A stretch of 64,000 nucleotides of DNA, taken from NCBI RefSeq assembly GCF_000231115.1, contig NW_006889837.1, forward strand, positions 66,825 to 130,824, in the 5' to 3' direction. The stretch comes from Vittaforma corneae ATCC 50505 (taxonomy: Eukaryota; Microsporidia; Nosematidae). The notes beneath the pieces were generated by a model, which saw only the letters and a program-made list of their open reading frames with translations, was not told the DNA's origin and made no database searches. Below, piece by piece: positions 14,101 through 23,600 of the stretch; position 1 is the stretch's first letter, and each line of letters opens with the position of its first letter. Both the position numbers and the translations under genes were made by a program.

Positions 14101-14816
14101 ATTACTGTTGGCAAAGCAGGTTTATAATGAAAAATAGTTAGAAATCTATTCAAAAGCTTAGTATTCAAAGCCTGATTATAGGATCTTTTATAAAGAAAGA
14201 ATAGATTTACTTATTAATAAAGTGAACACAATTTTAAGATAATGAATTGGGTAGCAAGCCAAGAAAAATCTGTAGGGTTTTTATGTACAAGTTATTTAAA
14301 ACTGAAATTCAATTGGTGGAATTTGATGTCCGTTCCTCTTTTCTAAACATGAAAACAAATAACATAGGCATACTGTTATACTTCCTATTGAATTTGGACA
14401 ATACAACACTTACAGACTATGTAGTAGCTGTAGGCCATAGCAAACATTTTCCTTCATGTTGTAATATTTACGATCTGAGATCAATATTGAACTGCTTTAA
14501 ACATAATTTATATTCTTATTATAAAAACAAAATGCATGTTGAAAATTAAAAGTACAATATTATGTGCGCCATTTAAGTTTTTTAATACTATATTTTTGAT
14601 TCTATTCTTTATATTTTATTGGATATACTCTTTAATAAATAATCATTGCTTACTACAATCCTTTACTTACTTCAGAAAAAAGCGTTGCTTGCATCTTCCT
14701 TGCCTATTCTTTGAACAACATCTTTTTATATATAGTAGCAATAAATTAGTAGTCTTTTAGCAAAATCGTTTTCTATAATGGATTTATTTACTCCTCCAAA
14801 TAAAGAAGAATAAGTA

Positions 14817-15395
14817 ATGGTAGTTAAATGCACATTTGAAGATTGTAACAAGACATTTACATGCAAAGCCAATCTAAATGACCATATCAATGTACACATG
14901 GGAATAAAGCCGTTTACATGCGAAATTTGCCAAAAATCATTCTCATGTAAACGGTATCTCAAATCTCACCATCAATCACATGGAAACCCCATTAGGTGTG
15001 AGCAATGTGGTAAGCTTTTCACTAGAAAGTATAAATTGAAGGTACATTCAGAAAAATACTGTTTAAAAATTTACAAGTGTTCTTTCTGTTTGAAAATTTA
15101 CAAAAAAAAAGGGTGTTATGAGGAACATGTGAAAGACTGTAGGAAGAAATTAAGTAAAAAAGTATCTTCTAAAATGGATACATGTAAAAGAAAATCATCT
15201 AAAATAGTTGCATGCGAAATTTGCCGGTCTGAATATAGTGGAAAAAAGAATTTAATAGCACACATAAAGGCCAAACATGAAAACGTGAGATTCAAATGTA
15301 AATTTTGTGAAAAGTTATTTGTATACAACTGCTCGATGATAAAGCACATGAAAAAAGCACACAGTGGAAATTTAGAAAAGCATTTGAACATATAA
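14817..15395 (+). CDS. C2H2 zinc-finger protein with six fingers (TFIIIA-like candidate)
   Basis: A protein of 192 residues made almost wholly of zinc fingers. Ligand sets are C5/C10/H23/H27, C35/C38/H51/H55, C61/C64/H77/C82, C88/C91/H104/C108, C133/C136/H149/H154 and C161/C164/H177/H182. Fingers 3 and 4 are C2HC. A Lys/Ser-rich linker (109-131) separates fingers 4 and 5. The first finger has the C-x4-C spacing common in TFIIIA, and tandem fingers with little other sequence also fit TFIIIA, the 5S rRNA gene factor. TFIIIA usually has nine fingers, so that identity is only a possibility. It is a DNA- or RNA-binding nuclear protein. No CCC start motif is present. An in-frame ATG at 14778 is closed by a stop at 14811-14813, just before this start. 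Confidence 0.8.
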   Translation: MVVKCTFEDCNKTFTCKANLNDHINVHMGIKPFTCEICQKSFSCKRYLKSHHQSHGNPIRCEQCGKLFTRKYKLKVHSEKYCLKIYKCSFCLKIYKKKGCYEEHVKDCRKKLSKKVSSKMDTCKRKSSKIVACEICRSEYSGKKNLIAHIKAKHENVRFKCKFCEKLFVYNCSMIKHMKKAHSGNLEKHLNI

Positions 15396-15476
15396 TTTTA
15401 ATTTCTATAGAATTAAATACAGTTTAAAGGTTATATTCATGTTTAAAATAGTATACTGATTTTACAACCAATTCAT

Positions 15477-16472
15477 TTAATAGTCAGAATTCAGGAACCT
15501 GAACGTTTCTGAGTTGGTATAGGTGGCAGATGGTACATTTAATAGGTTTGCAGCACCAACTATTCCAGTTGCTGTATTATTTTCAAATGGGAACCAAATG
15601 TAGAAGAAATTGACCTGACTTGAGCCAAAGTTTTCTACATACAGAGTATTGGCAACATTGAGATCTTTAGTTTTTACCAAATATTGCTGGAGAAGCTCAG
15701 CATAGAGGCTATAAGTTGAGAAGCCCCCAAGTTTATTATTTTGTTCTGCACACCTAGAAACGGTTATGTGGATTTGATACAAAAGGATACGAATGAAGAT
15801 TATAACAATATCGTGGATAGCTGTATTGCCAAGAATGGAATTAAACAATTTCAAAGCATTAGATTCACTTCCGAAAGTAAGATCAGTATAAGTGCAGGGA
15901 GGGCAGAGTAGATCATAACATTTATTAGTCTTTGCACACATCAGAGCAGTATGTGATATCTTAATAGTTGAGCTATCAACTATGAGATCAAGATAGTAAT
16001 AGAACCTCTGAAGGAAGAAAAGAATGAAGTTCGAGTCAAATTTAAGGGAATAAATTCCAGAATGAGAATCAGCATTGTAATAGAATGCATTGAGCGCATC
16101 GTAGTTCTCACATCCATCACATTGAGATGCAAATTTAATAAGGCCTTTTACGTCATTTTTAATGTACATTTTCTTCAATTTTTTAGCATTTGGAATTTTA
16201 GCTACAAATTCAGCAATATTAGCAAATTCTAAGTAAGGCTTGCAGCAATCCTTTAGTGATGGGCAGCAGTCATCAAAACATATAAATGGCCTAACATCGA
16301 TGATACTCTTATACTTTTTGCAATCACCGTCAAACTTAGTATAACAAGCCTTTAAGCAGTCTTGCTCACAGACCTCTGTTGAGCAGGATGTAAAGCTGCT
16401 ATCACAGTCACAAGGCTCATTGCATTTAGACTGAACAGATTCAAGTAGAGTGAATAAAAGAGAAGCTAGCAT
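15477..16472 (-). CDS. Cys-rich secreted protein, unknown function
   Basis: 331 residues. Residues 1-15 form a short hydrophobic signal peptide, with cleavage plausible after Ser15. The mature N-terminus is densely cysteine-rich: 13 Cys between positions 17 and 77, including CC pairs at 69-70 and 76-77, suggesting disulfide bonds outside the cytoplasm. Further Cys are scattered later, including a C-P-P-C stretch. The central and C-terminal parts are less polar but have no clear membrane anchor. The start is supported by a CCCC run about 8 nt upstream on the coding strand. I recognise no family. A role in the spore wall, polar tube or host interface would be guesswork from secretion and Cys content. 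The gene is convergent with the zinc-finger gene. Confidence 0.8.
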   Translation of the reverse strand: MLASLLFTLLESVQSKCNEPCDCDSSFTSCSTEVCEQDCLKACYTKFDGDCKKYKSIIDVRPFICFDDCCPSLKDCCKPYLEFANIAEFVAKIPNAKKLKKMYIKNDVKGLIKFASQCDGCENYDALNAFYYNADSHSGIYSLKFDSNFILFFLQRFYYYLDLIVDSSTIKISHTALMCAKTNKCYDLLCPPCTYTDLTFGSESNALKLFNSILGNTAIHDIVIIFIRILLYQIHITVSRCAEQNNKLGGFSTYSLYAELLQQYLVKTKDLNVANTLYVENFGSSQVNFFYIWFPFENNTATGIVGAANLLNVPSATYTNSETFRFLNSDY

Positions 16473-16943
16473 TTGTTAGGGGTAGGAATATTTTCTTTTT
16501 TATTAATAATGAGATTGATATTAAAATTTAGATAAATTAAAAACAAACAAAGGGAAAAATAAATGACAATGACAATAATAAGAGGAAAGAAGAAAAGACA
16601 GCAATAAATGTTATAAAGACAGGAAAAACTGCTTAACATTACTGAATTGGCAGTGTTGACATTTATCGTACTAATTTTAAGGCCTTTTCATTTGTTTATG
16701 TAAAAATCAATTGAATTTGAAATTCAAACAATGCTTATCAAACATATTCATTTGTAAATATCAACATTCAAAATTTGCATCAGTGCACTGACAAACACTT
16801 CAATTAAAAATTGAAGTAGGGCAAACATGACCTAGAATGAATTAGTATAATTATATATAACGTTCAATACACACACCTCACTTTAAATGCTACTTCTAAA
16901 TACAATTCAACTTTTAAATAAATACATCAGTGCATGTTCTTTC
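16473..16943. other. Intergenic, no gene seen
   Basis: About 470 nt of AT-rich DNA between the secreted-protein gene, whose promoter side faces it, and the 3' end of the SNF2 helicase gene. Apart from the CCCC start signal of the secreted-protein gene at its left edge, I see no ORF, tRNA or strong repeat. Confidence 0.6.
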
Positions 16944-18695
16944 TTAATCTATTCTCTTAAATTCTAGTCTTTGTTGTACTGGTTCGTCTACATTTGTTCC
17001 TTTTACGTGTCTTAGCTCATTTTTACTAATACCAAGACTCTCTAAAACAGTCAGTTTCTTGAGAAGTTTAGGCCATACCATTTCATCAATTGTATTCTTT
17101 GCCACAAGATAGTGAATATCAACATTATCACACTGTCCAATCCTATGAACACGATCCTCTGCCTGTAACATAGTTCCCGGATTCCAATACAGCTCTGCAA
17201 ATATTACAGCTTTGCCCGAGGTAAGAGTCAGTCCCGTCGAACAAGCAGTCAAGCTTAGGATTGCTATTCTTATATTCTCATCATTTTGGAACATGTCTAC
17301 CAAATTTTGTCTCTTTGTAGACTGTGTGGCTCCATCAATCCTTATATACTTTATTTGTTTTTCCACACAAAAACTCTCAAGTGCATCTAGCATCTCTTTA
17401 TGGTGAGCAAATACAATACATTTAATTTTCTTCTCTATTATACCTTCCATGTACTTTATAACAGGCTCTCTTTTAATAATGGAGGCTTGATTGTATTCTT
17501 GCATTATCCGAGTATCTAAATTATCACCAAATAATTCACCTTTCTTCAGTGTTGTGCTTTCAGATGCTCTAGTATCCAAGAAAATCTGTCGACGGAATTT
17601 TTTAGGTAATTGGTTAAGTACATTATCTTTCACTCTTCTTATCATAAATGCTTTTTCAATGACAGCTGATAGCTCTACTGCATTGCTGCATCCCCGATAA
17701 TCAAAGAATGTACCAATTTTTCTTCCATCACAATAACGGGATCCATATACCTGAAATGATGGATAGAGACCCCTATCTAAAGCGCAGATGATTGGATATA
17801 GCTCAAGAGGTCTGCTTGTAGCTGGAGTACCTGAGATCATAATAAGCCTGGAGGACTTCTGGAGTAAGGGTAGAAGTAATTTTGTTCTTTTTGAATTCAT
17901 AGATTTCAAATAATGACATTCGTCACATATTATAACGCCATACTTGCATGTATTAAGTACATCTATGAAGTTCACTGCAAGGTTATAGCTCATGATAGCT
18001 ATTCTACATCCAAAATCAGTTTTTTCTCTGATTATACAAGCCTCTTCGCTTAAAAATCGTTGCACTGAATCAAGCCAATTGTAACACAGAGAAGCAGGTG
18101 ATAAAATCAAGAGGGGATACTCCAATTTGTAATAATTGGCGATAGCCAATGCCTGAATAGTCTTTCCAAGTCCCATATCATCTGCCAGGAGGATTCTTCC
18201 ATTTCTATTAATAGCAAAATTTACTGCTTCACGTTGAAAAGCCATTAAAATATCATATATTCCACCTTGCAAATCATAAGAATCATTTTTGTATGTTCTT
18301 TTTGCCAAAGTTATTGTTCCTTGTGGTATTTTATCAAATATTATTTTGCTCTTGACCAGTTCTTTTACTACTTCTTCGTAGTATTCAACATCAAACGTCC
18401 ACTCATTTGACTTTGTATCGTAGCTAGAACGGGGAAGTTTAGATAAGACAAGAGCAATTAGCTTATTTGAAGGCTTCAAAAGAACTCTGCAATTCTTATT
18501 CAAGGATATCTTTACTTTGAATGGTGTTGTAATGTTTTTGCTGTCCTCTACTTGGAGATCATTCTTTTCAATCTTGACTGAGCTCCGAGACTTGTTTTCA
18601 TTCTGTGTCTGAAAGGGAAGATTCAGCACCTTTTCACGGGTCTTATTTATGCTTTTCCACATTAACTGTTCATACGGCAGCTTCTTGCCATCCAT
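16944..18695 (-). CDS. SMARCAL1: SNF2-family annealing helicase, SMARCAL1/HARP type
   Basis: 583 residues from the ATG at 18695. That ATG is preceded by CC and an AAAAATTT block; a longer open frame upstream lacks these signals. A HARP-like domain lies around 60-130, then an SNF2 motor. The motor has the Walker A motif DDMGLGKT near 173, a DECH Walker B near 256, SGTPATSRPLELY (motif III), an R-Y-C-D segment and the R-R-x-K-x-x-V-L-x-Q-L-P block. The C-terminal RecA lobe ends with ED-R-x-H-R-x-G-Q near 515. The SGTP..SRP.ELY and RYCD wording is that of SMARCAL1, which rewinds RPA-coated single strands and remodels stalled forks. The N-terminal RPA-binding motif was not identified. It is shorter than human SMARCAL1, consistent with microsporidian compaction. 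Confidence 0.9.
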   Translation of the reverse strand: MDGKKLPYEQLMWKSINKTREKVLNLPFQTQNENKSRSSVKIEKNDLQVEDSKNITTPFKVKISLNKNCRVLLKPSNKLIALVLSKLPRSSYDTKSNEWTFDVEYYEEVVKELVKSKIIFDKIPQGTITLAKRTYKNDSYDLQGGIYDILMAFQREAVNFAINRNGRILLADDMGLGKTIQALAIANYYKLEYPLLILSPASLCYNWLDSVQRFLSEEACIIREKTDFGCRIAIMSYNLAVNFIDVLNTCKYGVIICDECHYLKSMNSKRTKLLLPLLQKSSRLIMISGTPATSRPLELYPIICALDRGLYPSFQVYGSRYCDGRKIGTFFDYRGCSNAVELSAVIEKAFMIRRVKDNVLNQLPKKFRRQIFLDTRASESTTLKKGELFGDNLDTRIMQEYNQASIIKREPVIKYMEGIIEKKIKCIVFAHHKEMLDALESFCVEKQIKYIRIDGATQSTKRQNLVDMFQNDENIRIAILSLTACSTGLTLTSGKAVIFAELYWNPGTMLQAEDRVHRIGQCDNVDIHYLVAKNTIDEMVWPKLLKKLTVLESLGISKNELRHVKGTNVDEPVQQRLEFKRID

Positions 18696-19063
18696 GGATT
18701 TTAAATTTTTAAAATAGAAAAGACAAAGATAGAAACCCGTCAAGTACAAATATAGTAATTTAATGTTATATTATTAAATGTATTACGCTTACAAACAATG
18801 ATCTTACATGATAAAATACAAAAAAGCATCAACTTTTACTTTTATTTACTCGCTGAACTATTTCACAGGTGTTTCCGAAAATCTTGAACTAAATATTTTA
18901 CACCACACTTCTAATAAATATTAAAATTAGTTAGTTAGTAATGAAAATTAATTTTAAATAGAACGTGGAAAGTGCATAACTGCTTTGACATTAAACAAAG
19001 GCATTTTATCTGAAAGTATATCAAAATCTTTTTAATTATTGCTAAACATACTGCATAGATGAA
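18696..19063. promoter_or_regulatory. Upstream region of the SNF2 helicase gene
   Basis: An intergenic stretch of 368 nt. The block ATTTTTAAAA at 18705-18714 plus the adjacent CC form the putative core promoter of the minus-strand helicase gene. The remainder is AT-rich with no other ORF or RNA gene that I can support. Confidence 0.45.
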
Positions 19064-19984
19064 TTATATTGAGCATTCTGGTCTAAAGCCATAATGCGAT
19101 GGGGTTTTCTCATTTAAAACTAAATACTGCCACAATAAGCTCAGTACGCTTAGTGTCACGAATATTAATGTAAGCTTATCACCAAAATCGATAGTAAAGG
19201 AAAAGATGTTATTCACAAGATCTAATACTTCGTTTTTGCCAACGACTAGACCAAGATACTGAATGAATATAAAACTACTCGTAAGTGCAAATAGAATAGA
19301 CAGAAAGATCATTTCAACTATGTGGAACATTTTGAGGTATGCAAGAAGCAGAAGGGTGGATATTAGAAAGAAGAAGAGATAATGAGAGCTAGCTGCACTG
19401 CTAGGGATAGTCAAATTCCAAATAGACATGGTTATATATACAAATACAATGTATTTGCAGAAAGAATAAAAGCAACTAAGCAAGTATGCAATGAGCATTG
19501 AAAAGAGTAAGACAGGAACGTCAAAATCAAGCACAACTTCAGCCAGTTTGGGATACTTTTCCTTCAACAGGTTTTCAATGAAGTTTTCAAAAGAAGAGAT
19601 GAAGGACAATTTTTGAGGAGCAATAACCAAATAAACAATGAATGCAACAATTGGAAAGAGTGTGACAGACTTCCTTGACCTAATTCCAGAAACAGCAATA
19701 TGACAGGCATAGAGTAAAACAAGGAAATTAATGAGAAGGAGGATTAAAAATTCCCATGATTGTTCTAAATTGCTAAAAATGATTTTGAAAGCACCAATCC
19801 CTTCATTTTTGAAGAACTCATATAAAATTTGCTGAAACTCTTGGAACTCATTGATAACATTTTCGAACTTTGACCAAGTTCCGTTACGTATGTTGGACCA
19901 TTTTATGCCGGAAACTTTCTCCAAGAATTCTCCCATCCCATTTAAAGTATGCAAAAAAGATTCAAGTACGTTGGAAACATTCAT
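19064..19984 (-). CDS. Multi-pass membrane protein, unknown function
   Basis: 306 residues. The first 75 or so are soluble and partly amphipathic. About seven or eight hydrophobic spans follow, roughly at 76-98, 106-122, 152-180, 182-196, 202-222, 223-245 and 268-288. A short polar tail (EKTPSHYGFRPE) ends the protein. A CCCCC run lies just upstream of the ATG on the coding strand, supporting this start. No transporter signature is visible and I do not recognise the family. The large N-terminal region before the first span has no signal peptide. It probably sits in an endomembrane or the plasma membrane and may be microsporidia-specific. Confidence 0.75.
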   Translation of the reverse strand: MNVSNVLESFLHTLNGMGEFLEKVSGIKWSNIRNGTWSKFENVINEFQEFQQILYEFFKNEGIGAFKIIFSNLEQSWEFLILLLINFLVLLYACHIAVSGIRSRKSVTLFPIVAFIVYLVIAPQKLSFISSFENFIENLLKEKYPKLAEVVLDFDVPVLLFSMLIAYLLSCFYSFCKYIVFVYITMSIWNLTIPSSAASSHYLFFFLISTLLLLAYLKMFHIVEMIFLSILFALTSSFIFIQYLGLVVGKNEVLDLVNNIFSFTIDFGDKLTLIFVTLSVLSLLWQYLVLNEKTPSHYGFRPECSI

Positions 19985-20180
19985 TTTGGGGGATAAAAAA
20001 AATAAGAAAAAAGTAGAACATATAAAAGAGTAAAAGCAATATCAAATACACAATGTAGAATAAGAATAGAAATTATGTAGAGTAAGAAAACAAAGTGGTA
20101 CAAATTAATATAACTCAACCTATATTAAAGGAGACATCACTCGTTTAAGCTTAAATATAAATATATTATCTACATAAACA

Positions 20181-20387
20181 ATGGATTATTATAAATATCA
20201 TAGATTGTTTTATGCTAGAATGAAAGGTAGACATCATCACAATCCAAACAAATTCAAACTTGGAATTTTGAAACACTCGATTGTTTCAAGTATCACACAA
20301 CCCGAGCATAAAAAGCCAGAAAGAAGAGAAAGAAGCGTTAGTTTTATAGAAGCTAGTGAATCTGGATCTATATTTAAGAACAAATAG
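20181..20387 (+). CDS. Possible small basic protein
   Basis: 68 residues, rich in His, Lys and Arg, with an R-R-E-R-S-V-S-F stretch that resembles a basophilic kinase site. It starts with ATG, but no CCC or AAAAATTTTT signal is visible upstream, so it may be a chance frame. No homologous family is recognised. It lies divergently from the multi-pass membrane protein gene. Confidence 0.3.
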   Translation: MDYYKYHRLFYARMKGRHHHNPNKFKLGILKHSIVSSITQPEHKKPERRERSVSFIEASESGSIFKNK

Positions 20388-20696
20388 GATTTATAGTCTG
20401 ATAAGCACTAGTTTGAATACAAGCATGTATGTAATATTGAATCTAGCAATTAAATATCAGTTAAATTAGGATTAAAATTTACTAAAGATGTTTAATTTTG
20501 ACATGTTTGACAATCATAGTTATAAAATTTAATCAAATAGTGCTCATTTGCAGAAAATCTCAACAGAATCACACCCTTCAACAAAGACTGACTGCATGGC
20601 AGATAGCTTATTTATATAAAGATTGCTTTAGCAAAAAGTTTAAATAGCTTGCTTGGGTTAAACAAATATTATATTGCTTAAGCATTCAATAATATT
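20388..20696. other. Intergenic, no gene seen
   Basis: 309 nt between the possible small basic ORF and the 3' end of the Tra1 C-terminal frame. AT-rich, with only trivially short frames. Confidence 0.5.
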
Positions 20697-23600
20697 TTAC
20701 ATCCAGGCCATATAAGAGAGGGGTAGTACAACACCCGCTTTAGGATCAACCATTTCTCCAAGTATCAAAGACACATTCAACTCCTTCTCCTTTGATATCC
20801 CATTATCAGTGAGCATATCACAGTTGGCTAGACTATTTCTAAGCTCAATTCCAAAGAAACGTGCTATTTCATAAATATTCTCAGCACTTGCAATCTTTAA
20901 GAATTCACTTAAAAACATATTCAATGGCCCATTAATACCTTCATTTCCAAATATAACTTGAAGGGATGGTCTAAAATAGAACTTTCTTGAGATTCTAAAA
21001 GAATCATTTATGCAGAGTGGCATAAACGAATTTCCGCTAGGATCAAGATAGAGATTTTCATAAGGAGTATAGTTAATTCCAAAGAGATAAAAGAAGCAAA
21101 TGATGGAGCCATAGGAATTGATGAAGTTGCGTTTAAAAACATAGAAATCATTATAATTAGGAATGAAACTGAGTAATTCTCTTTTGAGAGTGTTTTTCCA
21201 AAGTTGGATAGAATCACAGAATGCAGTAAGAGGGGATTTAAATTGTCTGCTAGTGAGATATTCAGTAAATACCGAATGAAGGGGGGTTCCATCCTTTAAA
21301 AGACGACCCATCCAAAGGCATTCAACAGAATAATCAATTGAATTATGAACAGAATAAAAGATATTGTTGGACTTGACAGTAGGAATTGAAATAAACTTGA
21401 ATCCCAGCCGTTCAAGATAATGATTCTTTATGCAAGAATCAAAAAGCTCCATGAACTGTAACATGGAAGAAGAAAGTGTAGAAGAGGAGAAGTTACTGTC
21501 AGTAAGATGAGTAGTAATTTTTGAAAGGGAGCCATCCGAGAGTCTTACATAGAAAATATCCGAGTGGAAATCTTCGATATATTCCATCAATTTGATATTA
21601 TTATATTTACTGCGAAGGATTGCAAACTCACCAAGGAGAGGAACGTCCCTATCAAATCTGTGAATAGAACTGTCCTTTCTGAAGCCATACACAGAAGTGA
21701 CATTTCTTTCAAATCTATGAATGGAATAGCCAAAATGGGAGTTTAAAATAGAAGAGAAGATTCCACTAACCAATGACTTAACATTATCTAAGTTCACAGA
21801 TTGTAAATTAACAATACCATCGAGAATACCATTAACTTCCAATCTCATGCTATCCAATATACTCATATTACCGTTATTGTTGGCATTATACTTAGAGGAT
21901 AACAGAAGCTTATCAAATATGGCAACTGACTCATAGGAACTCTTTAGCAATGGATTCTTTGATAATAAAAATTCAACACCAACACTTTTCTCAATCTGAG
22001 GAATAAAGAAATACAGCTTCTGATGTGAAAGATTGCTTAATTCAGTTGAGCTTATATTGGGAAATTTCAACAATTCCAAAACATAGGTTCTACTCTCATC
22101 AACACTCATTTCATTTATAATTTCAATAAGCTTAGAAATATAAGCTTGTTCAAAATCAGAGCCAGAAATTGAAGAAAGAAGAGTGAAAAATCCGTTGCTG
22201 GAAAGGTTGTCTATACTTTTTTCTTGTGTGTTTCTTAGCTTTAGTTTTTCCTTTAGTAATTCAAGGTCTTCCTTCTTATTTTCAATGATCTCAAATAGCT
22301 TACGACTCAAAGAGCCATACTTCTCAGCATCACTGCTCTTTCCCATTCTTTTTAATGCTTTGTAAGCCCAGTAATACAATCTACTCTTCTCTTCATTTGA
22401 AAACTTAGCTATGTTTAAAGAGTTAATCAGAGATACCATTGTATTGTAATCCTTAAGGTGAAATAGACTTTCTAAATCTAAGAGTATCCTTTGCATATTC
22501 TGGGACATCTCTACTGTCGTTATGGAAGTAACCTCGTTGAGGATGGAACATGATTTACCATATAGCTTTTCCTTAAACGTTTTCATAGCATATATACAGT
22601 TTAGTTTACATAGCTCACTACTTACCTTTTTCTTGTCATTATCAGAAACAGCAGTTAAGGCCCTAGTGAATATGAAGGATCTCCACTTCATAAATGTACT
22701 CCAATCAATAAGAGAAGAGAAGAATGAAGGATGTCTTATCATCCACATTCTAAACCTGCCATAAATCGACTCAGTAAGGTTATCCTTAATAATGATTAAG
22801 GATTCAACAATCTCAGAGGCAATTGAACAGAACATAAGTAATTTAGAAAACAGGGCAGTATTTCTAGGAATAGATAATATCAAAGAGAAGGAGCTTATTA
22901 GATTCCTAACATCCTCCAATATACTCTTATTATCAGTATTGGATAACTGAATAGTGTCTAAGATTTTTAGGAACTTGGATTCAATAAAATCAAACTCAGA
23001 AGGGATTTCTAAAGACGAATAGAAATACTGACCAACAGTAAGGTTATTGCTATTGGATGACACAATGCTGTATCTGTTGCTATTGTACATGCTGTTATAA
23101 ACATTATTGGATATATTATTGTTGGGTAGGTACACACCATTCTCCTGGAGTATTCTTCTCATTTCCCCTTCAATTATGCTCACATCCTCCATTTTATAAC
23201 TAGCTTGTCTAGACTCAATCTTCTTAAGAGTGTCTACACAGAACTGAAAAACATCTGTACTGTTAACATTTTCATTATAGCACATATCCACTAACTTCTT
23301 AATCTCTCTTATTCCAGAGTTGCTTTTGACCAGTCCAAGATACATTTCTCTGTCATTCAATTGATAATATTTAAGAGAGGGAGATTCAGGATTGAAGTAA
23401 AGGCTGCAGTCATTCACAGATAATCCTACACTAAGGAATGCTTTAATAAAAGGAAGCCTTATTCTAAAAGAACATTCAAAGTGAGTATTAAAGATATCGA
23501 GGAGGTATAAGAGATTATTCTGTGTCATATTACCAAATATACCTGTAAGCAATACTTCTATTGCAGTAGAATTATGTTTTGAAAGAAAGAAAGAGTCAAA

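Larger units (their letters stand above)
1270..14777. other. AT-rich gene desert next to the rRNA gene
   Basis: About 13.5 kb with no convincing gene. The longest open frames are 113 codons (9163-9504, minus) and 105 codons (13545-13862, minus). They lack the CCC and AAAAATTTTT start signals seen in front of the real genes from 15 kb onward, and I recognise no domain in them. No LSU or 5.8S rRNA motif follows the SSU. The region is not uniform: 1270-1560 and about 5340-5790 look less AT-rich than their surroundings. Several inverted repeats are present and listed separately. The layout fits a subtelomeric or rDNA-flanking decay zone, which is an inference from position and content. Confidence 0.75.

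Noticed and set aside
14247..14760. Two overlapping plus-strand frames before the zinc-finger gene
   Set aside because: The first opens with TTG, and both lack start signals and recognisable domains.
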